From Edwardsiella anguillarum ET080813 (GTDB lineage Bacteria > Pseudomonadota > Gammaproteobacteria > Enterobacterales > Enterobacteriaceae), in contig NZ_CP006664.1 in the NCBI RefSeq assembly GCF_000264765.2, positions 372,001 to 436,000 on the forward strand: 64,000 nt of DNA. Direction: 5' to 3'. Positions 32,752 to 42,285 of this stretch are shown one piece after another. The position numbers and the translations under genes are program-made. Numbering within the stretch: position 1 is the stretch's first letter; every line of letters starts with the position of its first letter. The notes under the pieces were generated by a model. The model had not been told where the DNA came from. It searched no databases and saw nothing but the letters and a program-made list of their open reading frames with translations.

Positions 32752-33333
32752 TCAGCAGCCCTGGGTGCAGGTGCTCCCCTTCGCCGCATCGGCCGGTGCC
32801 GGCGCCGCCGCAGAGGCCTTCTCTACCGGATAGCCGGCCTCTTTCCAGGCCGTGATCCCGCCCGGCAGGCGGTAGACATGCTGGTAGCCCAGCTTCTTGG
32901 CCCACATGGCCGCGTTGTGTGAACGCGCACACTTCACGAAGCCGCAGTAGAACACCAGCACCCGCTCCTTATCGGCGCCCAGCATACGCATAAAATCGGC
33001 CTGCGTTATCGCCCCCATGCCGGCCTTATCCCACACGTTCATATCCCCCATCGGGAAGGCCATATTCAGCGCGCCCGGGATATGCTGCTTCTTGTAAGAG
33101 TCGGAAAAGGGCATGGTATCGACGATCAGCATCGGCTTTTTCTCGTCCATCCACTGCTTCAGCTCCTGCACGGTCAGCAGCTGATACGTCCCATTCGCCG
33201 TTTCCCGCGCCAGCTGCACCGCCTGCTTTTCCGCATCCACTTCAGAAGAGGAAAACAGGCCGGCCTGCGCCGGCAGCGCCGAAAGGGCAGCCAGCATCAC
33301 GCCGGCAACCAGAGGTAATACGGGTTTCATCAT
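32752..33333 (-). CDS. Periplasmic single-domain rhodanese-like protein
   Basis: The 193-aa protein has a signal peptide (residues 1-24, cleavage after LPAQA), a helical linker, and one rhodanese domain (about residues 55-172). The active-site loop is YCGFVKCARSHNAA, with the nucleophilic cysteine first in the loop and a second cysteine four residues later. The C-terminal tail is alanine/proline-rich and ends KGSTCTQGC, adding two cysteines not part of the domain. A sulfur-transfer or redox role in the periplasm is inferred. The last codons are duplicated in the adjacent repeat. Confidence 0.85.
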   Translation of the reverse strand: MMKPVLPLVAGVMLAALSALPAQAGLFSSSEVDAEKQAVQLARETANGTYQLLTVQELKQWMDEKKPMLIVDTMPFSDSYKKQHIPGALNMAFPMGDMNVWDKAGMGAITQADFMRMLGADKERVLVFYCGFVKCARSHNAAMWAKKLGYQHVYRLPGGITAWKEAGYPVEKASAAAPAPADAAKGSTCTQGC

Positions 33334-33431
33334 TTTTCCTTATATAAAAATCCCGATTTCACGGTAACTCTTTATATAACAAAACGATGTGACTAACGTG
33401 GCAAATGCTATTTCGCAACCTATCGCTTGCT

Positions 33432-34058
33432 TTAATCGCGAGCGCCCGGCTCGGCGGGATCGGCATCGACGGCGGGCGTCGCTCCCTGCGGCGGCTGGCT
33501 GGCATCGACCTCGCCGCAGCGGGTGCACAGCGCCGGCGCTTCTCCGTCGCTGTTGCGCGCCATCCACAGCGATAGCGCCCGGATAGAGTCCGGGGTAAAG
33601 CTGTCGCAGCGTTCGGCGATCTCCTGCGGCGTCATCCAGCATACGGACGCGATCTCGCTCTCCTGCAGGGCAAAGGGGCCATGGGATACGCAGCTAAACA
33701 GCCCGCCCCAGACCCGGCACGCTGCCTGCTCAAAGTAGAACAGACCGTGATCGGCGAAAGGCACCCCGGCGATACCCAGCTCCTCCTCCGCCTCGCGGCG
33801 CGCCGACTCCAGCATGTTCTCGCCGCTCTGCACCACGCCGCCGGCGGTGGCGTCCATCCAGCCGGGATAGTAATCCTTGCCCTCGGTTCTCTGCTGCACC
33901 AGGATCTTACCCATCCCGTTATGCACCACAATGTAGGTGGCGCGATGGCGCAAACGCTGCGCCCGCATCTGTTGGCGGCTGGCCTGAGCGATAACCTCGT
34001 TATTCTCATCAACGATGTCTACCCACTCAATCTCGCTGTTAACCTGCTGGTCCACCAT
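33432..34058 (-). CDS. yfcD: Nudix hydrolase YfcD
   Basis: This 208-aa protein is a Nudix enzyme related to isopentenyl-diphosphate isomerase-like hydrolases; E. coli YfcD is 180 aa. The Nudix box GX5EX7REUXEEXGU is complete: it begins at the second glycine of AGGVVQSGE and ends REAEEELGI. The C-terminal ~28 residues extend beyond E. coli and contain two cysteines (LCTRCGEVD). The substrate is not established. It is separate from yfcE by 99 bases in the same direction. Confidence 0.92.
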   Translation of the reverse strand: MVDQQVNSEIEWVDIVDENNEVIAQASRQQMRAQRLRHRATYIVVHNGMGKILVQQRTEGKDYYPGWMDATAGGVVQSGENMLESARREAEEELGIAGVPFADHGLFYFEQAACRVWGGLFSCVSHGPFALQESEIASVCWMTPQEIAERCDSFTPDSIRALSLWMARNSDGEAPALCTRCGEVDASQPPQGATPAVDADPAEPGARD

Positions 34059-34157
34059 CCTCTGCTACCCTATTACTGATTCTCAACGGCGCTGCTGCGC
34101 CACGATGCCGTCGCCGCCGACGCGGGCGGTCGGGCCCCTTGCCAAAAAAAGATAATC

Positions 34158-34721
34158 TTACCGTGCCGCCGCGGCGCTCAGGCTTACCTCTGCCAGTCTC
34201 TCTGTACCGTGCAGCGCCTGAACCCACAGCCGATCCCCCGCCAGCATGCCAAAGCTAGGAACATTCCCGCCCTTGGGCAGGCTGATGGATCCGGGGTTAA
34301 AACAGAGATGCTCCCCCTGACGCTCGGCCAACGGCAGGTGCGTATGGCCGTACACCAGCACGTCATCCGGCGCCAGCGCAGGAAGCTGCTGGGGATGATA
34401 AAGGTGACCGTGGGTCAAAAAAAGCCGTCTGTCCGACAAAAGCACCTGCTGCCACGGCGCCATCATCGGAAACGTGAGCAGCATCTGATCGACCTCGCTG
34501 TCGCAGTTGCCGCGCACCGCGATAATGCGCTCGGCGCAGCCATTCAGCAACGCGGCCACGGCCGGCGGATCGTAGCGATCCGGCAGCGGATTGCGCGGCC
34601 CGTGGTTCAGTACATCCCCCAGCAGGATCAGCCAGCGGCAGCCGCTGTGCGCAAAGATCTCCAGCGCCCGTTCGGTCGCGCTGAGCGAACCGTGAATATC
34701 GGAGATAAACATTAATTTCAT
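34158..34721 (-). CDS. yfcE: Metallophosphodiesterase YfcE
   Basis: The 187-aa calcineurin-like phosphodiesterase (E. coli 184 aa) is cytoplasmic and manganese-dependent. All metal-ligand motifs are visible: FISDIHGS (D, H), LLGDVLNHGPRN (D, N), VRGNCD (N), LTHGHLYHP (H) and VYGHTHLP (H-x-H). It cleaves artificial phosphodiesters in E. coli, and the natural substrate is unknown. Confidence 0.95.
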   Translation of the reverse strand: MKLMFISDIHGSLSATERALEIFAHSGCRWLILLGDVLNHGPRNPLPDRYDPPAVAALLNGCAERIIAVRGNCDSEVDQMLLTFPMMAPWQQVLLSDRRLFLTHGHLYHPQQLPALAPDDVLVYGHTHLPLAERQGEHLCFNPGSISLPKGGNVPSFGMLAGDRLWVQALHGTERLAEVSLSAAAAR

Positions 34722-34834
34722 CGTGAGACTCTCACCGGCAAAAAGGACGCGCCCATCGCGCGTATGACGGAATAGCGCTTAGTGTAACCAGCCCGCATTC
34801 GCGACACCAGTCACCCCGGCGGCGGCGCCATTTT

Positions 34835-35494
<660 letters not shown>

Positions 35495-35690
35495 TCAACG
35501 TCGGGCACGCTAGCGCGCCCTCGGTGACAGTATGCCATGTTTCTGCCGGGACGAAACGCCACGTCGCGCATCCCGTCTGCGCCCGGGTCGGGAAAACGCC
35601 TGATAACAAACAATCTGTTAACATCATCCTTTTATCACCGCGAAATTTGCTCTATAGTCGCCAGACCCTCCCCCCTAGCAGGAAGCGACC

Positions 35691-36317
35691 ATGATCGATC
35701 TTTACTACGCTGCGACACCCAACGGCCACAAGATTACCCTGTTTCTGGAAGAGAGTGGCCTGCCCTATCAGCTGCACCCTGTCGATATCGCCGCCGGCGA
35801 GCAGTTCGCGCCGGCGTTTCTGGCGATCTCGCCGAATAATAAAATTCCGGCGATCGTCGATCGCCAGCCGCTGGACGGCGGCGCGCCGCTGAGTCTGTTC
35901 GAGTCCGGCGCCATCCTGCTCTATCTCGCGGAGAAGAGTGGGCGCTTCCTCAGTGCGGAGCTGCGCGCCAGGGCCACCACTCTGCAGTGGCTCTTCTGGC
36001 AGGTGGGCGGCTTTGGCCCGATGCTGGGACAGAATCATCATTTCAACCACTATGCCCCGCAGCCGGTTCCCTACGCCATCGAGCGTTATCAGGTCGAAAC
36101 CTGCCGCCTGTATGCGGTGTTGGAAACGCAGCTGCGGCAGCACACCTACGTCGCCGGCGCCGACTACAGCATCGCCGATATGGCGATTTACCCCTGGGTT
36201 GCCGCCTACGCCCGCCAGCGCATCGATCTGGCCGACTACCCCGCCGTCAGCCGCTGGTTCCACGCCATTCAGGCACGTCCGGCCACCCAGCGCGCCTACC
36301 GGCTCGCCCAGGCCTGA
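35691..36317 (+). CDS. yfcG: GSH-dependent disulfide-bond oxidoreductase YfcG
   Basis: The 208-aa Nu-class GST (E. coli 215 aa) reduces disulfides with glutathione. The active-site region TPNGHKITLFLEE (residues 9-21) keeps the Thr and Asn used in place of a catalytic Tyr/Ser/Cys. The gene reads SPNNKIPAIVD and FESGAILLYLAEKSG for glutathione binding. The ribosome site GGAAG precedes the ATG by 6 bases. It starts a compact unit with folX and yfcH. Confidence 0.95.
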   Translation: MIDLYYAATPNGHKITLFLEESGLPYQLHPVDIAAGEQFAPAFLAISPNNKIPAIVDRQPLDGGAPLSLFESGAILLYLAEKSGRFLSAELRARATTLQWLFWQVGGFGPMLGQNHHFNHYAPQPVPYAIERYQVETCRLYAVLETQLRQHTYVAGADYSIADMAIYPWVAAYARQRIDLADYPAVSRWFHAIQARPATQRAYRLAQA

Positions 36318-36371
36318 TCCTCGCAGGCGGGTGCGCCCGCCTGTCCGTTCCGCTACCGTTCAGGATCGCTT

Positions 36372-36746
36372 ATGAGCCCACATTTCCCGGATGCCATCAT
36401 CAAAATTAAAAACCTGCGTCTGCGTACGTTTATCGGCATTAACGAGGAGGAGATCGCCAACCGCCAGGATGTGGTGATCAATGTCGCCATTCACTACCCG
36501 GCGCAGCAGGCCCGCCACAGCGAAGAGATCGCCGACGCGCTCAACTACCGCACCGTCACCAAACGCATCATCGCCCACGTGGAGCAAAACCGTTTTGCCC
36601 TGCTGGAAAAATTGACCCAGGATCTGCTGGCGATCGCTTGTGAACATCCTTGGGTCACCTATGCTGAAGTAGAGGTCGATAAACTTTACGCCCTGCGCTA
36701 TGCCGATTCGGTTTCCGTAACCATGCGCTATAGCCGGGGGGAATAA
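36372..36746 (+). CDS. folX: Dihydroneopterin triphosphate 2'-epimerase
   Basis: This 124-aa member of the FolB/FolX tunnelling fold (E. coli FolX 120 aa) epimerises dihydroneopterin triphosphate to the monapterin form, leading to tetrahydromonapterin. The active-site region [21 protein letters not shown] and the later [11 protein letters not shown] are visible. The start is preceded by AGGA six bases upstream. The next gene, yfcH, begins 43 bases later. Confidence 0.95.
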   Translation: MSPHFPDAIIKIKNLRLRTFIGINEEEIANRQDVVINVAIHYPAQQARHSEEIADALNYRTVTKRIIAHVEQNRFALLEKLTQDLLAIACEHPWVTYAEVEVDKLYALRYADSVSVTMRYSRGE

Positions 36747-36789
36747 GCGAAGGGGACGGTGCGCCGGCGCGCGCCGTAAGGAGCAGCCT

Positions 36790-37686
36790 ATGGAGATCCT
36801 GATTACCGGTGCTACCGGCCTTATCGGCCAGGCGCTGTGCGCCCGGCTACACGTGCTCGGCCATCGCCTGAGCGTCCTGACGCGCAGCGCGGCGCGAGCC
36901 CGCCAGCGTCTCGGAGAGAGCGTTCAGTGCCTCACCTCGCTCGAGAGTCTAACCAGTCTGGATGGCTATGACGCCGTGATCAATCTGGCCGGTGAGCCGA
37001 TCGCCGACAAACGCTGGAGCGCGGCGCAAAAGCAGGTACTGTGCGACAGTCGCTGGACCGTCACCCAGCGGCTGGCCGAGCTGATCCGCGCCGGCCAGCG
37101 CCCGCCCTGCGTGCTGCTCTCCGGCTCCGCCGTCGGCTACTACGGCAGCCAGGACGAGACACCGCTCAACGAGGATGACCCACCCCGCGATGACTTCACC
37201 TACCGCCTGTGCGCCCGCTGGGAGGCCCTGGCGCGTGAGGCGGAGAGCGAACATACCCGCGTCTGCCTGCTGCGCACCGGCATCGTACTGGCCCCCAACG
37301 GCGGCGCGCTGGGGCGGATGCTGCCGCTGTTCCGCCTGGGGCTCGGCGGCGAATTGGGCAACGGCCATCAGTACATGTCCTGGATCCATATCGACGACAT
37401 GGTCAACGCGATACTGTATCTGCTGGATAACCCCACCCTGCGCGGCCCCTTCAACATGACCGCCCCCTACCCGGTGCGCAACGATCAGTTCGTCGCCACC
37501 CTGGGCGAGGTGCTGGGGCGCCCCACCCTGCTCCGCGTTCCCGCCATGGCCCTGCGCGCGCTGATGGGCGAGGCCAGCCAGATTCTGCTGGGTGGCCAGC
37601 GGGTGCTGCCGCGCCATCTGGAGGAGGCGGGCTTTGGCTTTCGCTACTACGATCTGCGCGAGGCGCTGGACGACATCATCAGATAG
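36790..37686 (+). CDS. yfcH: Epimerase-family SDR39U1-type protein YfcH
   Basis: The 298-aa extended short-chain dehydrogenase/epimerase-like protein has N-terminal Rossmann motif [13 protein letters not shown] (residues ~5-17), [16 protein letters not shown], and a C-terminal DUF1731 domain ending in [16 protein letters not shown]. coli YfcH is 297 aa. The cofactor is probably NADP and the substrate is unknown. AAGGAG lies just upstream of the ATG. Confidence 0.94.
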   Translation: MEILITGATGLIGQALCARLHVLGHRLSVLTRSAARARQRLGESVQCLTSLESLTSLDGYDAVINLAGEPIADKRWSAAQKQVLCDSRWTVTQRLAELIRAGQRPPCVLLSGSAVGYYGSQDETPLNEDDPPRDDFTYRLCARWEALAREAESEHTRVCLLRTGIVLAPNGGALGRMLPLFRLGLGGELGNGHQYMSWIHIDDMVNAILYLLDNPTLRGPFNMTAPYPVRNDQFVATLGEVLGRPTLLRVPAMALRALMGEASQILLGGQRVLPRHLEEAGFGFRYYDLREALDDIIR

Positions 37687-37886
37687 CCCCCATAGCGCAC
37701 GCAATGTGCAGCCCGGCGCACCGGCGGTGACGGTGCGCCCCGACGCGCCCACTACACTCTCTGCAGAGACGGGCGGCGGCAGCGATGGTCGGTGCCCGTA
37801 ACACCACGGCGGGCGCGATACCCCGGTACGGCGCCCAGCGCCGGCGCCGGGACGCCGGCCCGGACATTTCCCACTGCGGAGCATCT

Positions 37887-38573
37887 ATGAGCCCAACCCT
37901 CTTGCGCGATAAAGTGGCGCTGGTCACCGGCGGCGCGCACGGCACCGGTGCCGCCATCGTCACCGCCCTGGCCGACAGCGGCGCCCGCGTGGCGCTGACC
38001 TACCACCATTCGGAAGGCGAGGCGCGGCAGCTGACCGCCCAGATCCGGCAGCGGGGCGGCGAGGCCATCGCCCTGCGCACCGACTCACGCCACCCGGAAA
38101 CCTGCGCCCGCGCCGTCACCCGCACGCTGGAGCTGTGGGGACAGATCGATATCCTGGTCAACCAGGCCGCCGTCACCATCAGCAAACCGTTTGATGAAAT
38201 TGAGCTACGCGAGTTTGAGCAGGCCATGGCGATCAATGTGCAGGCGGTGTTCCTGACCAGCCAGCTGGCCGCCCGGCGCATGCCGGCGGGGGGGAGAATC
38301 ATCCATATCAGCGGCGCGCATCAGCCGTCTGGCCACGGCGGCGCGCTCTGTGCCATGAGCCGCGCGGCGCTGACCGCGCTGACGCGCAGCATGGCGCAGG
38401 ATCTGGCGCCGCAGGGCATTACGGTCAACCACCTGGTGCCCGATCCGCTTCCGGCGCCGGGACGGGACGCACAGAGCGCGGCGCAGGCGATCGCCGGGCT
38501 GGCGCTGTGGCTGGCCTCACCGGCGGCGGGCGCCATCACCGGCAGCCAGCTCTCTATGGCGGGAGAGCCCTAG
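37887..38573 (+). CDS. Short-chain dehydrogenase/reductase homologue lacking the catalytic Tyr and Lys
   Basis: This 228-aa classical-SDR fold has a good cofactor motif TGGAHGTG (residues 14-21) and an NNAG-like VNQAA (91-95). The catalytic triad is degraded: Ser142 is present (IHISGAHQ), but 13 residues later, where the family has Tyr, there is Cys155, and Arg159 replaces Lys (GGALCAMSRAALTAL). The start ATG follows GGAG. The gene replaces the hisJQMP-argT region that E. coli has between yfcH and ubiX. It converges with ubiX, overlapping it by 4 bases. Function unknown; it may be a binding protein or a non-canonical enzyme. Confidence 0.82.
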   Translation: MSPTLLRDKVALVTGGAHGTGAAIVTALADSGARVALTYHHSEGEARQLTAQIRQRGGEAIALRTDSRHPETCARAVTRTLELWGQIDILVNQAAVTISKPFDEIELREFEQAMAINVQAVFLTSQLAARRMPAGGRIIHISGAHQPSGHGGALCAMSRAALTALTRSMAQDLAPQGITVNHLVPDPLPAPGRDAQSAAQAIAGLALWLASPAAGAITGSQLSMAGEP

Positions 38574-39148
38574 CCTGCCGCGGGCCCCTGCCAGCGAGGG
38601 AACAGATCCTGCGGCAGGCTGATGTCCAGCTGATCCAGCACTCGGTTGACCGTCTGGTCGATAAGATCTTCAATCCGCTGCGGACGGTGATAGAACGCCG
38701 GCATCGGCGGCATGATGATCGCCCCCATCTCGGCGGCGGCGGTCATCGTGCGCAGGTGTCCCAGATGCAGCGGCGTCTCCCGCACGCACAGCACCAGCGG
38801 ACGCCGCTCCTTCAGCACCACGTCGGCGGCGCGCACCAGCAGGGTATCGCTGTAGCCGTGCACAATCGCCGAGAGCGTTTTGATCGAGCAGGGCAAAATC
38901 ACCATCCCGGCGGTTTTAAACGAGCCAGAGGAGAGCGAGGCGGCGATATCCCGCGCATCGTGTACCACATCCGCCAGCGCCTGCACCTCCCTGAGCGAAA
39001 GATCCGTCTCCAGAGCCAGGGTCTGGCGCGCCGCCTGACTCATCACCAGGTGGGTCTCTACCGCCGGCAGCGCCCGTAGCGCCTGCAGCAGGCGGACCCC
39101 GTAGATCGCGCCGCTGGCGCCGGAGATACCGATAATCAGTCGTTTCAT
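38570..39148 (-). CDS. ubiX: Flavin prenyltransferase UbiX
   Basis: The 192-aa enzyme (E. coli 189) attaches a dimethylallyl group to FMN, making the prenylated flavin used by the decarboxylase UbiD in ubiquinone synthesis. The FMN-binding GISGASGAIYGVRLL is at residues ~7-21, LPCSIKTLSAIVHGYSDTL and MPAFYHRP are characteristic, and the end QDLFPRWQG is typical. It lies downstream of purF but is separated from it by a terminator. Confidence 0.95.
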   Translation of the reverse strand: MKRLIIGISGASGAIYGVRLLQALRALPAVETHLVMSQAARQTLALETDLSLREVQALADVVHDARDIAASLSSGSFKTAGMVILPCSIKTLSAIVHGYSDTLLVRAADVVLKERRPLVLCVRETPLHLGHLRTMTAAAEMGAIIMPPMPAFYHRPQRIEDLIDQTVNRVLDQLDISLPQDLFPRWQGPAAG

Positions 39149-39219
39149 CGCCCGTCACTTATCCTTATTCAACGCTCTGCTGCAGCAGACTTTGCCGCAA
39201 GGCGGGCGGGTGCGCAAGT

Positions 39220-39245
39220 AAAAACGGGCCGCATACGCGACCCGT
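39220..39245 (-). terminator. Terminator of the cvpA-purF unit
   Basis: A 9-bp stem with one G-T wobble (39224-39232 with 39237-39245) and a short loop is followed on the minus strand by TTTTTACTT, 23 bases after the purF stop. ubiX would then need its own promoter or read-through. Confidence 0.8.
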
Positions 39246-39267
39246 CGGCAGAGCGCGGGGCGCGCCC

Positions 39268-40785
39268 CTACCCCTCGTTATACAGCGCGAGATCTTCCGC
39301 CTGCTGCTGATGGTTCAGCGCCTTGGTATCATCCCCGCGCAGCGACTGCAGGTAGTCCAGGTAGGCCTGATCCACGTCGTGCGTGATGTACACCCCGTTA
39401 AACACCGAGCACTCGAACTGCTCGATATCCGGATTATCCTCACGCACCGCCTCAATCAGATCCGTCAGATCCTGAAAAATCAGCCCATCGGCACCGATCA
39501 GCTGGCGGATCTCCTCGACTTCGCGCCCGTGGGCGATAAGCTCGGTCGCGCTCGGCATGTCGATGCCATAGACGTTGGGAAAACGGATCTCCGGCGCGGC
39601 GGAGGCCAGGTAAACCCGGCGGGCGCCCGCCTCACGCGCCATCTCGATGATCTGCTCCGAGGTGGTGCCGCGCACGATGGAGTCATCCACCAGCAGCACG
39701 TTCTTATCGCGGAACTCGGCGCGGTTAGCGTTCAGCTTACGGCGCACCGACTGGCGGCGCAGCTGCTGCCCCGGCATGATAAAGGTGCGTCCCACATAGC
39801 GGTTTTTGACGAACCCCTGGCGATAGGGCTTATCCAGAATGCGGGCGATCTGCAGCGCGATATCGCAGGAGGTCTCCGGGATCGGAATCACCACGTCGAT
39901 ATCCAGATCCTCCCACTCGCGGGCGATCTTCTCGCCTAGCTTCTGCCCCATCCGCACCCGGGCGCTATACACGGAGATCTTGTCGATAAACGAGTCCGGG
40001 CGGGCAAAATAGACATACTCGAACAGGCAGGGATGGCTCTTCGGCTCCTGGGCACACTGGCGGGTAAACAGCTGCCCCTGCAGATTAACGTAGATCGCCT
40101 CGCCCGGCGCCACGTCGCGGATAAAGTCAAACCCCAGCGTATCCAGCGCCACGCTCTCCGAGGCGACCATGTATTCGGTACGGCCATCCTCCAGGGTTCG
40201 CTTGCCGATCACCAGCGGCCGGATACCGTTCGGGTCGCGGAACGCCACCATGCCATGGCCGATGATCATCGCCACGCAGGCATAGGCCCCGCGGATTTGG
40301 CGATGGGTCGCCGCGACGGCGGCGAAGATGTTCTCTTCGCTCAGCGGATAGTGATCGTAGCGATCCAGCTCGTAGGCGAAGATGTTCAGCAGGATCTCGG
40401 AGTCTGAGGTAGTATTGACATGGCGGCGGGCATGCTCAAACAGCTGCTGCTTCAGCTGATGGGCGTTGGTCAGATTGCCGTTGTGCGCCAGAGTGATGCC
40501 AAAGGGGGAGTTAACATAGAACGGCTGAGCCTCCGATGCGCTGGAGCTTCCGGCGGTGGGATAGCGCACATGCCCTATCCCCATATTTCCCTGCAGGCGC
40601 TGCATATGGCGCGCCTCAAACACATCACTGACCAGTCCATTGGCCTTGCGCAGGCGGAAGGCATGGTTATCATCGATGGTGACGATGCCGGCGGCGTCCT
40701 GGCCGCGGTGCTGCAGCACCGTCAGAGCATCATAGATAGACTGGTTGACCGGTGTAAAACCGGCGATACCGACAATACCGCACAT
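39268..40785 (-). CDS. purF: Amidophosphoribosyltransferase
   Basis: The 505-aa enzyme (E. coli 505) makes phosphoribosylamine from PRPP and glutamine, the first committed step of purine synthesis. It has an N-terminal Ntn glutaminase with catalytic Cys2 (MCGIVGIAG), and a C-terminal PRTase domain with PRPP-binding motif [17 protein letters not shown]. Expression in E. coli is under PurR at the cvpA promoter; I did not locate a convincing PurR box here. It is 21 bases from cvpA. Confidence 0.98.
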   Translation of the reverse strand: MCGIVGIAGFTPVNQSIYDALTVLQHRGQDAAGIVTIDDNHAFRLRKANGLVSDVFEARHMQRLQGNMGIGHVRYPTAGSSSASEAQPFYVNSPFGITLAHNGNLTNAHQLKQQLFEHARRHVNTTSDSEILLNIFAYELDRYDHYPLSEENIFAAVAATHRQIRGAYACVAMIIGHGMVAFRDPNGIRPLVIGKRTLEDGRTEYMVASESVALDTLGFDFIRDVAPGEAIYVNLQGQLFTRQCAQEPKSHPCLFEYVYFARPDSFIDKISVYSARVRMGQKLGEKIAREWEDLDIDVVIPIPETSCDIALQIARILDKPYRQGFVKNRYVGRTFIMPGQQLRRQSVRRKLNANRAEFRDKNVLLVDDSIVRGTTSEQIIEMAREAGARRVYLASAAPEIRFPNVYGIDMPSATELIAHGREVEEIRQLIGADGLIFQDLTDLIEAVREDNPDIEQFECSVFNGVYITHDVDQAYLDYLQSLRGDDTKALNHQQQAEDLALYNEG

Positions 40786-40806
40786 GTTGTCATTTCCTCA
40801 TCAGCG

Positions 40807-41316
40807 TTACCGGAGCGGCAGCGACGGCATGTGCTCCGGCAAGAAACTCGACGTGCTTTGCAGATAGTCAAATGACCACCTGATGATAGGGCTAAACTGC
40901 GGGATCAGCCGGGACTGCTTCCACTCCTCGCTTTGCGCCATCGCCGTGAAGGTGTCCATAAAGAACAGCAGCGCGGCGACGATCAGGATACCGCGTATGG
41001 CGCCAAAGCAGATGCCCAGCACCCGATCCGTTCCGCCCAGCCCGGTACGCTCCACCAGGGAGCCGATCACATAGTTGACGATGGCGCCGACGATCAGGGT
41101 CGCGACGAACAGCACCGCTATCGCAATGCCGTTACGCACCAGCGGATCCTCAAAGCGGGTAAAGAAGGCGGCCAGATAGGGGTAAAAATGGCTGGCGACA
41201 AAGAACGCCGCTCCCCAGGTAACCAGCGACAGCGCCTCGCGCACAAAGCCCCGGATTAAGCTGACCAGTGCAGAAAATCCGACGATGCCAATAATGACCC
41301 AATCAATCCAAACCAT
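40807..41316 (-). CDS. cvpA: CvpA family inner-membrane protein
   Basis: The 169-aa protein (E. coli 162) has four hydrophobic segments and begins MVWIDWVIIGIVGFSALVSL; a longer reading to 41412 includes cysteine-rich non-family sequence and is rejected. CvpA is needed for colicin V production and contributes to envelope stress tolerance in several pathogens. The conserved RGFVREALSLVTW and ERTGLGGTDRVLGICFGAIRG boundaries are visible. It is the first gene of the unit with purF. Confidence 0.94.
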   Translation of the reverse strand: MVWIDWVIIGIVGFSALVSLIRGFVREALSLVTWGAAFFVASHFYPYLAAFFTRFEDPLVRNGIAIAVLFVATLIVGAIVNYVIGSLVERTGLGGTDRVLGICFGAIRGILIVAALLFFMDTFTAMAQSEEWKQSRLIPQFSPIIRWSFDYLQSTSSFLPEHMPSLPLR

Positions 41317-41447
41317 GACAATTCCAACGCATGAACTGCCGCAAATGTCGCCCGCGGCGCATTCTAACAGAAAAAGAAAACGTTTGCGTAGCAGATTTCC
41401 GCCGCACGGCATAAATAAATCTGCCGCGTCCTGCGCCCGTTTTCACC

Positions 41448-41484
41448 AAAAAAATGGCGCTGTCCGCCGCCGCGAACAGCGCCG
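41448..41484 (-). terminator. Terminator after dedD
   Basis: Stem GGCGCTGT/ACAGCGCC (41456-41463 with 41476-41483) is followed on the minus strand by a 7-base T run (plus-strand 41448-41454), 22 bases after the dedD stop. It separates folC-dedD from cvpA-purF, which are less clearly separated in E. coli. Confidence 0.82.
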
Positions 41485-41505
41485 TCGAACGCCGTTAAGC
41501 GCGGC

Positions 41506-42285
41506 TTAGCGCACGCTGTAATTACGGATCTGCCCATTCAGCCCGCTCAGGCTGTTCAGCTCCGGCAGCGCCGACTGCAGCTTGGCGCGCGACGCCTCCG
41601 GGCCCACGAACAGCCGGTTGATCTCGCCCTGCACCGGCGTCGCCGGTACGCTATAGACTCGATAGCCGGACAGACGCAGCTTGGCGATGATCTCATTCAC
41701 CTTGCCCGCGTTACGCAGCGCACCGAGCTGCACCACATAGGCCTGACCGACCGGCGCTTTCTCGCTGGCGTCGCTCTTGGCGACGGGCGCGGGCGGCGGC
41801 GTCGGACGGCTTTCTGGCGCCGGCGTCACGCTCTTCGCCGGCTCGGCGGCCTTGGGACGGCTCTCCGCGACCCGCGTCGGCGGCTCGCTGGCCTTCGGCC
41901 TGCTCTCCTGCGGCGCCGGTGCGCTGATCGGCGGCGGGGCCGTACGCTGCGGCGCGGGCTCCGGCGCCCGGCTCTCGACCGGCTTCAGCTCTACCAGCTC
42001 GCCCTCGCCGCGGGTAGGCGTCGGGGCCACCGCAGGCGCGGGCGCAGGGGGCGTCGCAGCACCGGTCGCGCTGGCGCTAGGCAGCGGCGTTTCCCCCAGC
42101 GGCTGCGTTACCGGCGGAATGGCATCCGTCGGATCGTCCTCTCCCGGACGCGGCACCAGCGGGATCGCGGCAAACTCATCCTGATAATGCTTTTTCTGGC
42201 CATCCAGCAGACCGGGCAGAATGATCACCCCCAGCGCCACCAGGATCACCGTACCGACCAATCGGTTCTGAAACTTACTTGCCAC
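41506..42285 (-). CDS. dedD: Cell-division protein DedD (SPOR domain)
   Basis: This 259-aa bitopic protein has a cytoplasmic N terminus, one transmembrane helix (about residues 9-26, LVGTVILVALGVIILPG), a long Pro/Ala/Glu-rich periplasmic linker (residues ~45-175) and a C-terminal SPOR domain (residues ~180-259, AYVVQLGALRNAGKVNEII), which binds denuded glycan at the septum. DedD helps septal peptidoglycan constriction. It overlaps the folC 3' end by 11 bases. Confidence 0.95.
   Translation of the reverse strand: MASKFQNRLVGTVILVALGVIILPGLLDGQKKHYQDEFAAIPLVPRPGEDDPTDAIPPVTQPLGETPLPSASATGAATPPAPAPAVAPTPTRGEGELVELKPVESRAPEPAPQRTAPPPISAPAPQESRPKASEPPTRVAESRPKAAEPAKSVTPAPESRPTPPPAPVAKSDASEKAPVGQAYVVQLGALRNAGKVNEIIAKLRLSGYRVYSVPATPVQGEINRLFVGPEASRAKLQSALPELNSLSGLNGQIRNYSVR

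Larger units (their letters stand above)
32431..32805. repeat. Tandem duplication of the pta/rhodanese 3' junction (about 187-bp unit, two copies)
   Basis: Unit 1 is about 32431-32617 and unit 2 about 32618-32805. Each holds the last codons of pta (GTAGACGATATC...), a terminator hairpin, and, on the other strand, the C-terminal codons of the rhodanese gene. The copies differ at scattered positions (for example AACAGTAAG against AGCGGTAAG) and by a one-base offset, so the duplication is not recent. Unit 1 keeps the working pta end and unit 2 the working rhodanese end. Confidence 0.9.

Noticed and set aside
32564-32932. A 122-codon minus-strand ORF crossing the duplicated segment into the rhodanese gene
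   Set aside because: It is out of frame with the rhodanese domain and results from the duplication; its end merely repeats the rhodanese C-terminal codons.
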